DNA of 45,051 bases from the IMG/VR virus record IMGVR_UViG_3300006853_000025, positions 1-45,051 of that record, one strand, 5' to 3'. The notes beneath the pieces were generated by a model that worked only from the letters and a program-made list of their open reading frames with translations, did not search any database and was not told the origin of the DNA. Both the position numbers and the translations under genes were made by a program. Origin of the DNA: a virus. Below, one piece after another: positions 1 through 7,338 of this stretch. Each line of letters opens with the position of its first letter. Position 1 is the first letter of the stretch.

Positions 1-100
1 GGTGACCTTTGCCCGCAAGTCTGCTACGTAGTCGTGCCTCCATTTGTGCTGTGCCTTTGCGATCTTGATACGATCCTTGATGAACTCCCTCAGCTCCTTG
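1..100. repeat. terminal direct repeat, left copy (contig circularity)
   Basis: Bases 1-100 are identical to 44952-45051. The repeat lies inside the glycosyltransferase gene, whose frame continues without interruption from base 1 into 44951. This fits an assembly overlap of a circular or circularly permuted molecule better than a true short terminal repeat. The implied unit length is 44,951 bp. Confidence 0.95.
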
Positions 101-963
101 CGGCTGCCGACTGTGAACGGTTCGATATCTATGTCGTACTCACCGCTGTCGTCGTAAAAGCTGCGCTCTCTGAACCTCTCGAATGTGCGCGTACAGTCCT
201 CGTCGAACGCGATGGGCAAGCCAGCACTAAGCATCTCGAAGAACCGTGTGGCCGGGCTGTGATACTCCGTGTGTTGCCGCTTGTCTTCTATGTACAGTCC
301 AGCACCGTACGAGCGTAGTCGTTTTAACCAATTGTCGCCCTTGATAGGCTGCAGCAGGCACAGTCTTGGATACAGCATCGGAAAGTCTTTGCTTGGCGAT
401 GCTACGTGCATCCAATCGCCTGCCTTGGCAAAGTACGTGTCGAACGCCTCCTTGCGATAGTCCCGGAAGTAGCCGTAGTAGATGGCACACCGATCGAGTG
501 CAGACGGCTCTGTGACTGGCGGTAGATCTAACGGCGTGTAGGCCATTGCATTCCAGTTGACGTACCTGTCGCGCTTGTTCTTCACGTACTCTTCGACCGT
601 GGTCCAGAACTCCATGTCCGGCAAGCCTGCTTCCTTGCGCTCACGAAATGCCGCACGGAATGGGCTCTCGCCTTTTGAGTCTGACTTGGGCGGAACGATT
701 GCGTAGTCATTCTGTATCCAAATGATTCGCTTGGCGATGCGTACGGCTGGAGCTACGCATTCTATGTGCTTGCAGAATGCAAACGGCCCATTCACTATGA
801 ACAGCACGTCCAGCTGCTTCAGCTTGCCGACGTTCTTGCCGAACCATTCGTTGTTCCATACGAGCGGAGCATCAGCAAGCTCCGATACGAGCCGTGCGAT
901 CTTGTCACTTGGAGTGATGCTCGTATCGCGCGGCTCTATGAAAGTCCAGACTGCCGCTTTCAT
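1..963 (-). CDS. glycosyltransferase-like protein (5' part; gene crosses the contig join)
   Basis: The frame starts at ATG 963 and has no stop before base 1. Continued through the join it ends at TAA 44928, giving about 328 residues. The sequence reads like a GT-B type glycosyltransferase. It opens MKAAVWTFIEP, and around residues 236-250 carries SPATRFFEMLSAGLP, the donor-site type motif in which a conserved Glu precedes a small Gly/Pro loop. The start overlaps the stop of the upstream 67-residue gene as ATGA. Gene order (TS-like, sulfotransferase-like, this gene, then a thymine-hypermodification-type enzyme) suggests it could glycosylate a modified DNA base, but that is inference. A surface-glycan target is an alternative. 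Family assignment is by motif only. Confidence 0.7.
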   Translation of the reverse strand, partial: MKAAVWTFIEPRDTSITPSDKIARLVSELADAPLVWNNEWFGKNVGKLKQLDVLFIVNGPFAFCKHIECVAPAVRIAKRIIWIQNDYAIVPPKSDSKGESPFRAAFRERKEAGLPDMEFWTTVEEYVKNKRDRYVNWNAMAYTPLDLPPVTEPSALDRCAIYYGYFRDYRKEAFDTYFAKAGDWMHVASPSKDFPMLYPRLCLLQPIKGDNWLKRLRSYGAGLYIEDKRQHTEYHSPATRFFEMLSAGLPIAFDEDCTRTFERFRERSFYDDSGEYDIDIEPFTVGSRKELREFIKDRIKIAKAQHKWRHDYVADLRAKVT

Positions 964-1163
964 AGGCCCTCCACCTTGCCGCACTTCTTGCACTTGTACT
1001 GCACATCGACGGCCGTACATCGCCATACGTCGCTGATGCAATCCCAATCATGACGGCACCATATACGTTGCCACCACTTTGGCGACAACATGAAAAGCAG
1101 AGCAGCGAAGAGCATCGCTGCTAGCACTACGATCAGCATCCACACGCTTGTGTTCAATCCCAT
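960..1163 (-). CDS. small membrane protein with C-terminal zinc-ribbon-like motif
   Basis: 67 residues. A hydrophobic segment at about residues 6-27 (WMLIVVLAAMLFAALLFML) should span the inner membrane. It is followed by a short cytoplasmic tail with WCRHDWDC and KCKKCGK, which looks like a Cys/His metal-binding ribbon of the type common in small phage proteins. The stop overlaps the glycosyltransferase start (ATGA) and the start overlaps the end of the upstream 325-residue gene by 10 bases, so it sits inside the modification cluster. Function unknown. Confidence 0.7.
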   Translation of the reverse strand: MGLNTSVWMLIVVLAAMLFAALLFMLSPKWWQRIWCRHDWDCISDVWRCTAVDVQYKCKKCGKVEGL

Positions 1164-2131
1164 GGCAGATTCTCCTGTACAGGGGCTGTGAACTTGGAAC
1201 GAGTCTTGCCCTCCTTACGCTTGATGCGCATGTACTTGTCGAACTCGCAAAGCGAGTGCTCTATCTCGCGCATTTCAAACGGTGTCTCGCACCTACGCGT
1301 GAGTGCGCTCAGCTTGCGTGGCGCCATCTTCCACAGTGCGCGCATCATGCGGTTATAGTCCGGCCTTGGCTTTCCCGACGGCCACTCGTACGAGCCGCAC
1401 AGCAGCCTATGAATACCGCGCATCGCGCCTGGGCCCGCGTTGGCCCAAGATAGCTTGTCCTTCGCATCAGCGAGCAATCGCGTGTGGCGAAGGTCACACA
1501 CGATCTCATACGCAATGAAAGGCCCTATGGTCGGGACCTTCTGTAGCAGCTGTGTTGCGAAGCGCATCGACATCTTGCGCTTGATCTTGCGTGCGAACAA
1601 TCTACGGTTAGGCGGTCGCTGCGGCAAGCCTTTTAGCCGGCGCTCTTCCATGTCCTTGGGGTCGCGACCGTCCCACAACACTTCTAGCGCTTCAGATATC
1701 GTCTTAGCCTTGTCCGGCTTACCTGCCGACGGGATGATGTACGCGCCAGTGAAGATCTGCTTGCCTTCTGCCTTGCGAGCGTGAAGTATCTCTATGGCTT
1801 TGGCCAGATTCCATTTGCGTGGCGCTAGCCCATAGTCCAGGGCGTCGTAGGTTTCCGGCCAGTTGAACAACCGGAACATGGCGACTCTGAACAGTAGATC
1901 TTCATCCTTTTCCACCGCCTTGCTTCCTAGCATGGTGATGTATCTACGGACCCACTCTTGCGTGACCCGGTCATGCTGTCTGAACGGGTTGGTGAACTTG
2001 TACTCCTGCAGTATGCGATCCTTGGTCCAAGGAAAAGGCTTGCCAGTCTTGCGCGACTCGTAGATCTTGTGGCGCTCGTTGATCCAATACCAGAACATGC
2101 GCAATTGCTGCGCTCTCCATTTGATCTTCAT
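1154..2131 (-). CDS. putative DNA base hypermodification enzyme (alpha-glutamyl/putrescinyl-thymine pyrophosphorylase or HMUDK helical-domain family)
   Basis: 325 residues. The N-terminal segment (WYWINERHKIYESRK, KPFPWTKDRILQEYKF, TNPFRQHDRVTQEWV, residues about 14-62) is the characteristic opening of the phage family predicted to have a DNA-glycosylase-like helical fold. In phages with hypermodified thymine, members transfer an amino acid or polyamine to activated 5-hydroxymethyl-dU in DNA. The central part (FATQLLQKVPTIGPFIAYEI) fits the helix-hairpin-helix region, and ANAGPGAMRGIHRLL is also typical. The start overlaps the upstream stop as ATGA. The expected partner, a canonical 5-hmdU DNA kinase, is not evident in the window, but a TS-like enzyme, a sulfotransferase-like P-loop protein and a glycosyltransferase lie immediately downstream. 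The exact transferred group cannot be read from sequence. Confidence 0.75.
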   Translation of the reverse strand: MKIKWRAQQLRMFWYWINERHKIYESRKTGKPFPWTKDRILQEYKFTNPFRQHDRVTQEWVRRYITMLGSKAVEKDEDLLFRVAMFRLFNWPETYDALDYGLAPRKWNLAKAIEILHARKAEGKQIFTGAYIIPSAGKPDKAKTISEALEVLWDGRDPKDMEERRLKGLPQRPPNRRLFARKIKRKMSMRFATQLLQKVPTIGPFIAYEIVCDLRHTRLLADAKDKLSWANAGPGAMRGIHRLLCGSYEWPSGKPRPDYNRMMRALWKMAPRKLSALTRRCETPFEMREIEHSLCEFDKYMRIKRKEGKTRSKFTAPVQENLPWD

Positions 2132-2382
2132 GGTAGGATCACCTTGATCTGAACATCAGAAATGCGATAGCCATCGTCAGGCCCTGATCGTAGTTCAGGA
2201 TTGGTCACGCTAGGATTGTCCTCGTCGTATCCGTTGTGCCACGACACTTGCTGTAGCTCGATGTGCGCTACCTGCACGCCTCGGCACTCCGGTCGCCGCT
2301 GAAAGCCCTCCACTAACGCATGCACTTGTCGCTCCAGCTCGCCCTTGAGCTGGTTGATAGTTTTCAGTTCTTGGTTGCTCAT
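2128..2382 (-). CDS. hypothetical protein
   Basis: 84 residues from the ATG at 2382, chosen because GGAGCAACA precedes it. An in-frame ATG 18 bases upstream (2400) lacks such a site. N-terminal charged helix (MSNQELKTINQLKGELERQV) followed by a mixed C-terminal part. The stop overlaps the start of the hypermodification-type enzyme (ATGA), implying coupled translation. No family recognised. Confidence 0.65.
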   Translation of the reverse strand: MSNQELKTINQLKGELERQVHALVEGFQRRPECRGVQVAHIELQQVSWHNGYDEDNPSVTNPELRSGPDDGYRISDVQIKVILP

Positions 2383-2413
2383 TGTTGCTCCGTACTGCAC
2401 CTACGGGTAACGA

Positions 2414-2575
2414 TCAGCGCGCCGACTTGAATGCGCGGCGACGCTTGCGCACACTGGCGTTGTGCTGCTTGTACCAGCGGAACAGTGCGCAGCGCTCTGC
2501 AGCTGCATTGGCGTTGCAGACGGCCGCACGCTCGGCTTGCTCACGACGATTCAATCTCACGTCTGTGGTAGTCAT
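2414..2575 (-). CDS. small basic hypothetical protein (53 residues)
   Basis: ATG at 2575 preceded by CAGGAGATAGC, a strong ribosome-binding site. The product is 53 residues, very Ala/Arg rich, with a basic C-terminus (SVRKRRRAFKSAR) and two cysteines. A 9-bp stem-loop (2595-2623) lies directly upstream of the ribosome-binding site. A basic tail suggests nucleic-acid contact, but no function can be assigned. Confidence 0.6.
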   Translation of the reverse strand: MTTTDVRLNRREQAERAAVCNANAAAERCALFRWYKQHNASVRKRRRAFKSAR

Positions 2576-2594
2576 GCTATCTCCTGATTGGAAA

Positions 2595-2623
2595 GAGCGC
2601 GGCCCCTAAAGCGAGCCGCGCTC
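2595..2623 (-). terminator. intercistronic stem-loop upstream of the 53-residue gene
   Basis: Perfect 9-bp inverted repeat, GAGCGCGGC (2595-2603) and GCCGCGCTC (2615-2623), with an 11-nt loop. On the minus strand it follows the acidic-repeat protein gene and is followed by only a short T run (TTT) and then the next ribosome-binding site. It could be a weak terminator, an attenuator or an RNA-processing hairpin. Confidence 0.55.
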
Positions 2624-2653
2624 AACATCATCAACTGCGGATTGTGCTGCTAC

Positions 2654-3943
2654 TTACGCGGCCTTGATGAAGCCGCGCTTGACGAAGAGCGGGAGCCACT
2701 TCTTCACCTTGGCGGTGTTGAGGCCCTCTTCCTTCGCCGTCGCTAGCAGCGCCTTGACCTTGATGCCCTTCTTCGGGATCAGAGCAATCAGGTCGGACTT
2801 CGGTCCGCCGCCGGGCCGCTTCTTGAGGAAGCTTACAGTAGTACTGTCGCCGATCTTCACCTTCTCGACGGCCTCGCTCTTGTCGGCCTTGGCGGATTTC
2901 TTCGTCTTCACGGAACTCTCCTTCTTTGAACTCTTGGGTTTGCGACGCGAGGGCTTGTCGTCCTCTTCGTCTTCGTCTTCGTCCTCGTCCTCGTCCTCGT
3001 CATCCTTGGCGGCGCGCTTGGCTTTGGACGACTTCTTGCCGAAGCGCGACTTGCGAGGCTTCTCCTCCTCCTCGTCTTCGTCTTCCTCCTCGTCTTCCTC
3101 TTCGTCTTCGTCCTCCTCTTCGTCCTCCTCTTCGTCCTCGTCCTTACTGCCCTTCTTGCCCTTCTTGGCCTTGCCCTTGCGACGCGAGGGCTTGTCGTCC
3201 TCTTCGTCTTCGTCCTCGTCCTCGTCTTCGTCTTCGTCTTCGTCTTCGTCTTCGTCTTCGTCTTCGTCTTCGTCTTCGTCCTCATCACCGTCCTCGTCTT
3301 CCTCGTCCTTCTCACGGCCCTTGGCCTGGAGGGCGGCGTTCTTGCGTTCCAGTTCTTCGTTCATTTCATCATCCTCTTCTGAGTTGGACTTACTTCTACG
3401 CGACCGGCTTGGAACCGGCCACTCATCCTCCAAAGCCTCGCGGTCACGTATTCTGACTGCACCGGAGTCCTTGGTTCCATTGAGATAGTTGCGCACATCG
3501 AATGCCCACACTACCAGCAATACTGCGAAATCGAATGCCTCTATGTACTCGCGTGTAGCAACTGGCCGTCCGAGCCCCGTGCCTATCAGCAGGCTGAGCT
3601 GTGCCCAAGATAGCTTCGCTAGGCAGGCTTGCATCTCGAACATGAACTTGGCGTCTGCCTTGCGCTCATTCAAGTACAAGCAATAGGTCGGCGGCTTGCT
3701 ACCGGCTTCCTTGAAGCTCTTCAGCATGAAGTCAAAGAGCTGCGGTCTGAAAATCTTCATCTTCACACGATCGAGCATGTGCTGCCGCGCTAAGCGCGGA
3801 TCCTTTGGTGCTCGCGTTTCTTGCCGTCCACCGTTCTTACGCGACTGCTTCTCTTCTTGCTTCGCTCGCTCACGGCGTCGTGCACGCTTCCGTATCGCCT
3901 TGAGCTCTTCTCGTGTCGTCGGAACGAACTCTTTGCTTTCCAC
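2654..3943 (-). CDS. acidic-repeat protein with Asp/Glu tracts
   Basis: About 429 residues from GTG 3943, chosen because GGAGAAACACAA precedes it. The same frame is open further upstream, but there it only overlaps the SNF2 helicase in another frame. An ATG at about 3780 (MLDRVKMKIF) is the non-overlapping alternative. The first about 190 residues are globular (LSWAQLSLLIGTGLGRP, AFDFAVLLVVWAFDV). Residues about 195-350 are DEDEDE and DEEEDE blocks separated by basic KPSRRKGKAKKGKK and KPSRRKPKSSKK linkers. The last about 70 residues (DLIALIPKKGIKVKALLATA, KVKKWLPLFVKRGF) look like a small helical, winged-helix-like domain. A 36-bp segment encoding the repeat/linker junction is duplicated exactly. 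The charge pattern suggests a DNA-mimic, nucleoid or protein-docking role. Function unknown. Confidence 0.7.
   Translation of the reverse strand: MESKEFVPTTREELKAIRKRARRRERAKQEEKQSRKNGGRQETRAPKDPRLARQHMLDRVKMKIFRPQLFDFMLKSFKEAGSKPPTYCLYLNERKADAKFMFEMQACLAKLSWAQLSLLIGTGLGRPVATREYIEAFDFAVLLVVWAFDVRNYLNGTKDSGAVRIRDREALEDEWPVPSRSRRSKSNSEEDDEMNEELERKNAALQAKGREKDEEDEDGDEDEDEDEDEDEDEDEDEDEDEDEDEDEEDDKPSRRKGKAKKGKKGSKDEDEEEDEEEDEDEEEDEEEDEDEEEEKPRKSRFGKKSSKAKRAAKDDEDEDEDEDEDEEDDKPSRRKPKSSKKESSVKTKKSAKADKSEAVEKVKIGDSTTVSFLKKRPGGGPKSDLIALIPKKGIKVKALLATAKEEGLNTAKVKKWLPLFVKRGFIKAA
2942..3214 (-). repeat. low-complexity acidic coding repeat with a duplicated 36-bp unit
   Basis: The minus-strand coding sequence is built from GAC/GAG/GAA codon arrays, seen on the plus strand as runs of gtcttc and gtcctc. 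The 36 bp at 2942-2977 recur exactly at 3179-3214 and encode an acidic stretch leading into KPSRRK. The runs continue to about 3310. This points to growth by slippage and internal duplication. Confidence 0.85.
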
Positions 3944-5352
3944 TTGTGTTTCTCCATTGCTCGTAGCAGCCGCTGCTGCCCCTCGTCTTTCTGTTTCAGC
4001 GACGCGTACATGACGTCGTCGACTGTACCCTTGGCCATTATCAAGTACACTAGCACGCGACGCTTCTGACCTTGTCTCCATACTCGCTGATAGAACTGTT
4101 CGAAGTCTTCTAGGTTCCAGGTCATGGCAAAGTAGATCACTATGCCGCCCTTGCCTTGCAGGTTCAAGCCGTAGCCTGCCGTAGCAGGATGCGCGAACAT
4201 CACAGGCTCTGCGCCACGATCCCATCGACGCAAGTAGCGCTTCAACTCTTTCGGTCGCGTGCTGCCGTCTACGAACGGCGCGTCCTTGAATTGCGGCGCG
4301 TGCTTGGCAAGATACTTCTGTATGCGCTCTCTGTCGTGGCGGAACTCGTAGGCTACTAGCGCAGGCTCGCCATTCAACTCTTCCAGCAGCTCGACTAGAT
4401 TGTCCAGCTTGGCGTCGTGCACTGCCTTCCACCTGCGTGTGAAAGGTTTAGTTTCATCGGTGATGTCACCGTAGTCGTCGTAGAATACCGCGCCGTTTGC
4501 AATCTGCCTGCACTTGCCGCTTGCCACTGCGGCATTCGCGGCTACGACGGCACCGTCCTTGAACAGCATGACGAACTCCTGCTCCATCCTGTCGTACTGC
4601 TCGCGCGCCTTTCTAGGCAGTCGTACCTTGCGCTTTATGAACGTGAGGGGTGGCAGATCTAACTGATCATGTCCGTAGCGCAGAACCAGCGGTTTGATCT
4701 TCTTGAATAGTCGCTTCTCGCCGCCTTCCTGCAACTGCCAATCCTTGCCCATGAAGCCTGTCGGCTCGAAGTAGCTCAGCCTGAACTTGGTTATGTACCT
4801 GCCTAAGCTCTTACCGAAGTCTAGCACGTAGATTTGTCCAAACAAGTTCAGCAGACTGCGTGGCGCTGGCGATCCTGTCAGAATGTATCGACGCACGAAC
4901 CGATGCAGCACCTTCTTCAACGATTTGAATCGTATCGTGCCGTGATTGCGTAGCTTGCTCGACTCGTCGACCGCCAGCATGATCTTGCGATCATTGAACC
5001 ACCAGCGTTGCTTTTTGTGCGTGAGCCACTGCAAGCCTTCGTAGTTCATGGCGAAGATGCTCGCGCCGCGCTTCAACGCAGCTTCACGATCACCGTGCAC
5101 CACGCTGACCTTCAGCCCTTCTAGCCCTTTCCACTTCTTCACCTCTCGTGGCCACACCTCGTAGCATATAGACTTCTTAGCTAGTACGAGAAGAGTATCG
5201 ACTACGCCGAGCGCCTTTAGGATCTTGAAGATAAAGAGAATGATCGAAGTCTTTCCCAGACCTGGAGCTAGAAAGAAGCCGGCTGAGGCACGCTTTAGCC
5301 CGAAGCGCATTGCGTCCTCTTGATAGGGCTTTGGATTGTAAGGCTTTCGCAC
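3790..5352 (-). CDS. SNF2-family DNA helicase/translocase
   Basis: 520 residues, SF2 helicase of the SNF2 group. PYQEDAM (Q-like region, residues 9-15) is followed by motif I APGLGKT (29-35), motif II DESS (129-132), motif III LTGSPAP (158-164) and C-terminal motifs V/VI (GLNLQGKGG, QFYQRVWRQGQKRRV). It should couple ATP hydrolysis to dsDNA translocation, most likely in phage replication or recombination. The GTG start at 5352 keeps the PYQ motif intact and lies within the 3' end of the VRR-NUC gene. The last about 50 residues are Arg/Lys rich and overlap the start of the acidic protein gene. Pairing with VRR-NUC is a common phage arrangement. Confidence 0.9.
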   Translation of the reverse strand: MRKPYNPKPYQEDAMRFGLKRASAGFFLAPGLGKTSIILFIFKILKALGVVDTLLVLAKKSICYEVWPREVKKWKGLEGLKVSVVHGDREAALKRGASIFAMNYEGLQWLTHKKQRWWFNDRKIMLAVDESSKLRNHGTIRFKSLKKVLHRFVRRYILTGSPAPRSLLNLFGQIYVLDFGKSLGRYITKFRLSYFEPTGFMGKDWQLQEGGEKRLFKKIKPLVLRYGHDQLDLPPLTFIKRKVRLPRKAREQYDRMEQEFVMLFKDGAVVAANAAVASGKCRQIANGAVFYDDYGDITDETKPFTRRWKAVHDAKLDNLVELLEELNGEPALVAYEFRHDRERIQKYLAKHAPQFKDAPFVDGSTRPKELKRYLRRWDRGAEPVMFAHPATAGYGLNLQGKGGIVIYFAMTWNLEDFEQFYQRVWRQGQKRRVLVYLIMAKGTVDDVMYASLKQKDEGQQRLLRAMEKHKWKAKSSFRRHEKSSRRYGSVHDAVSERSKKRSSRVRTVDGKKREHQRIRA

Positions 5353-5644
5353 AGTGGTTCAACGCCTCTTCACAGGTGAATGCTACCTTGCATTTGAAGC
5401 CCATCGCTCGATAGCGCGCGTGCCTGATCTTCTGCACTTCAGTCGGGGCCTTCTTGGCGCGCTTGAACTCAATGAGCACTATGACACGGCCGGGCAACAG
5501 CACCAGCCGGTCGTTGCGACCGATGACGCCGTACGGTCCCATCGTTCCGAGCTTGATAGCTTCGCCACCAATCTTATGTATCTTGGTGACGAAGCGCTTC
5601 TCGGCTACCTTCTCAAGACGGCTCACGTGACGTGCCTGGGGCAT
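5177..5644 (-). CDS. VRR-NUC domain nuclease
   Basis: 155 residues. Residues about 10-95 form a VRR-NUC type PD-(D/E)XK nuclease: EKRFVTKIHKIGGEAIKL, then GVIGRNDRLVLLPGRVIVLIEFKRAKKAPTEVQ broken by the catalytic D and E-x-K (IEFK), then Q...H.RYRAMGFKC. These enzymes cut branched or structured DNA. The last about 58 residues are encoded in the 176-base overlap with the helicase, look low-complexity and Ser/Arg rich, and are probably not part of the fold. It overlaps the upstream small gene by 22 bases. Confidence 0.85.
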   Translation of the reverse strand: MPQARHVSRLEKVAEKRFVTKIHKIGGEAIKLGTMGPYGVIGRNDRLVLLPGRVIVLIEFKRAKKAPTEVQKIRHARYRAMGFKCKVAFTCEEALNHCAKALQSKALSRGRNALRAKACLSRLLSSSRSGKDFDHSLYLQDPKGARRSRYSSRTS

Positions 5645-5847
5645 CTAACTCCCAGCGAGCCGTACGATGCCCACCCTATGGGGAGGTGGCTAGCGTGAAC
5701 GTTCGTTAGCGCCCTCTCTATCAGAGACAAGTCCGCAACGTTCATTGATATGCGAGCCGTCATGCCTCTACCTTTACACTCGCAAATGGAGCATATGAAG
5801 ATAGGTGAGAACTTGATCTCCAAGCTAACCGTGTCGTAAGTGTTCAC
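5623..5847 (-). CDS. small protein with two Cys-x2-Cys-like pairs, probable zinc-binding
   Basis: 74 residues from GTG 5847, preferred because GGGAGG lies 5 bases upstream. An ATG at 5877 has no such site and would overlap the upstream gene more. FICSICECKG near residue 20 and GVRCPRH near the C-terminus could bind a metal ion, although the second pair is incomplete. It is placed between a Cas4-like nuclease and VRR-NUC. No family recognised. Confidence 0.55.
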   Translation of the reverse strand: MNTYDTVSLEIKFSPIFICSICECKGRGMTARISMNVADLSLIERALTNVHASHLPIGWASYGSLGVRCPRHVT

Positions 5848-5849
5848 AG

Positions 5850-6581
5850 CTACCTCCCGAACAAGATCTTCTTCCATGCCGTGCAGTTGCCAGCACGATC
5901 ACTTCGTATGGGGCACCATCGACAGTTGTCCTCTGACGGCGAAGGCAGGTACTTCTTTTGCGGCGTCAGCAGCCTCTCCCCCTCCTTGATCCAACGCTTA
6001 GTGTCGCGCTTCAACTCCTTTGGGGTGTACTCGTAAGAACGAACGATGCCCTGGTCGGCATACCAGAATTCGACCTGCACCTCTTCGACTTTCGGATAGA
6101 GCGCGAAGCCTATGCACGCACCGAGGCTTGCCTGATCTGCGTGCTTGGGGTACTCACGTCCAGTCTTCAGGTCTTGAATCCACAGTGTATTGTCACGTGC
6201 GTCGGGCAGAACCGCTGCGTCCATCTTGAAGACGACCCACGAGTTCCACTTGACAGGCTGCCAGTTGGGGTCTACGCCCCAAAACTGTTCTACGATAGGT
6301 TTAGCCTTCTTCAAGCGTTGAAGCTCGTCCTTGAAAGGCAGGAACTCGCGCGGCACTCCATTGATCTTCCCTAGCAGGTAGTTCTCCTGTTTCTTATGAA
6401 GCTCATTGCCCCGCAGTATCGATGGGTTTTCATCTTCGTCTTCGGACTTGACGCCTAGAACGAAGCGTCCGTAGTACTGGTACTCGCAAGTCATCTTGGT
6501 CGACCAGCCTGTGAAAGACCAGCGCGTCACGCGCTTGGCGCCTGCCTGTCTACCCTTCTTCGCAATGCTGCTCACGGGCAT
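5850..6581 (-). CDS. PD-(D/E)XK nuclease, Cas4/RecB-like with probable Fe-S cluster
   Basis: 243 residues. Motifs run in the order of the Cas4/AddB-like PD-(D/E)XK group: an early Cys (MTCEYQYYGRF), a helix with GNELHKKQENYL, the catalytic KMDAAV then DLKTGRE, and a C-terminal CRWCPIRSDRAGNC. One N-terminal and three C-terminal cysteines are what a 4Fe-4S cluster of this family needs. Likely a DNA exonuclease in replication-linked recombination. The start overlaps the stop of the upstream exonuclease. A GTG 6 bases inside (GTGA overlap) is an alternative start. Confidence 0.82.
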   Translation of the reverse strand: MPVSSIAKKGRQAGAKRVTRWSFTGWSTKMTCEYQYYGRFVLGVKSEDEDENPSILRGNELHKKQENYLLGKINGVPREFLPFKDELQRLKKAKPIVEQFWGVDPNWQPVKWNSWVVFKMDAAVLPDARDNTLWIQDLKTGREYPKHADQASLGACIGFALYPKVEEVQVEFWYADQGIVRSYEYTPKELKRDTKRWIKEGERLLTPQKKYLPSPSEDNCRWCPIRSDRAGNCTAWKKILFGR

Positions 6582-7114
6582 AGCGCCGCTGCCTTGAAGA
6601 TGCGCATGAGGTGCTCCGCCTGGAATCTCGCGTCGTCAAGCGCGTTGTGCTTCAAGCCTGCGAAGCCTGGCTTGGGCACCTCGTGATAAAGACGCTTAAC
6701 AGTGCGGTAGTCCCTCTCGTTGAAGAACTTCCATGGAATGGGTAGGGACACCATTTCGTAAGCGACCTCCAGTATGGCCAAGTCGAACGACGTGCCATTG
6801 GCCCACGGCTCGATGTCCTCCTTATCGGCGTCGCGCAGCACCCATCCGCGCAAGTTTGACAGCGCGACCTTCAGGTCGACTGTGCCAACGGACAGCGACG
6901 CTAGTGCGCCCGCATTCTCCGGTCGCGACCAAAATTCTTCCGTGGTCTTATCGGTGATCAGACCGCAACTCAGGCAGTCCTGCACGTTCACATTAATGCA
7001 CCACTCGTCGACGATGCGTCCGGCTTCCACGTCGAAGGCGACGGCACCTATTGACATGATGGCCGCACGTTTGGTGACTCCCATCGTTTCCAGATCGATC
7101 ATTATACGCTTCAT
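6572..7114 (-). CDS. 3'-5' exonuclease, DEDDh family (Rv2179c-like/RNase T-like)
   Basis: 180 residues. The N-terminus MKRIMIDLETMG supplies the first D and E (D7, E9), WANGTSFDLAILE supplies the second acidic motif, and HNALDDARFQAEHL supplies the catalytic His and last Asp, so the DEDDh set is complete. It should degrade single-stranded DNA or RNA from the 3' end. The start overlaps the previous gene's stop (ATGA) and it is followed directly by the Cas4-like nuclease, a nuclease pair in one transcript. Confidence 0.85.
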   Translation of the reverse strand: MKRIMIDLETMGVTKRAAIMSIGAVAFDVEAGRIVDEWCINVNVQDCLSCGLITDKTTEEFWSRPENAGALASLSVGTVDLKVALSNLRGWVLRDADKEDIEPWANGTSFDLAILEVAYEMVSLPIPWKFFNERDYRTVKRLYHEVPKPGFAGLKHNALDDARFQAEHLMRIFKAAALCP

Positions 7115-7338
7115 TTTCTTTTCCTCAGTGAGAACACGTTCTTGGTGATCTTCGCGCCAGCGTTACGCAGCTCGTCCATGATAGCGTCGAAGGTGTACGG
7201 GCTAAACAAGCTCGTTGCATCTTGCAGTAGAGTCACGTCATCAACGGTGATGCGACCGCTAGACGCTAGACGCTTGATCAGCTGCTTGGCAGCTATCTTT
7301 GCTAGGTCACGAGCAAACTCGTCGGTGTTCATTTCCAT
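7111..7338 (-). CDS. hypothetical protein
   Basis: 75 residues from ATG 7338, chosen because TTGGAGACAGCG precedes it; the longer open frame upstream lies inside another gene. Helical and charged: MEMNTDEFARDLAKIAAKQL and then VTLLQDATSLFSPYTFD. It overlaps the upstream membrane-protein gene by 32 bases and the exonuclease start by 4. Function unknown. Confidence 0.65.
   Translation of the reverse strand: MEMNTDEFARDLAKIAAKQLIKRLASSGRITVDDVTLLQDATSLFSPYTFDAIMDELRNAGAKITKNVFSLRKRK

Noticed and set aside
3181-3310. CRISPR-like periodicity in gtcttc runs
   Set aside because: Period is 6 bases without spacers; it is a coding low-complexity tract.
2664-3488. Plus-strand poly-Ser frame over the acidic gene
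   Set aside because: It is the antisense of the Asp/Glu codon repeats; no ribosome-binding site, and composition is fully explained by the opposite strand. The same applies to 9985-10551.
3944-4432. N-terminal extension of the acidic-repeat protein
   Set aside because: This part overlaps conserved SNF2 helicase motifs in another frame and reads as Arg/Ser-rich shadow sequence; GTG 3943 has the ribosome-binding site.
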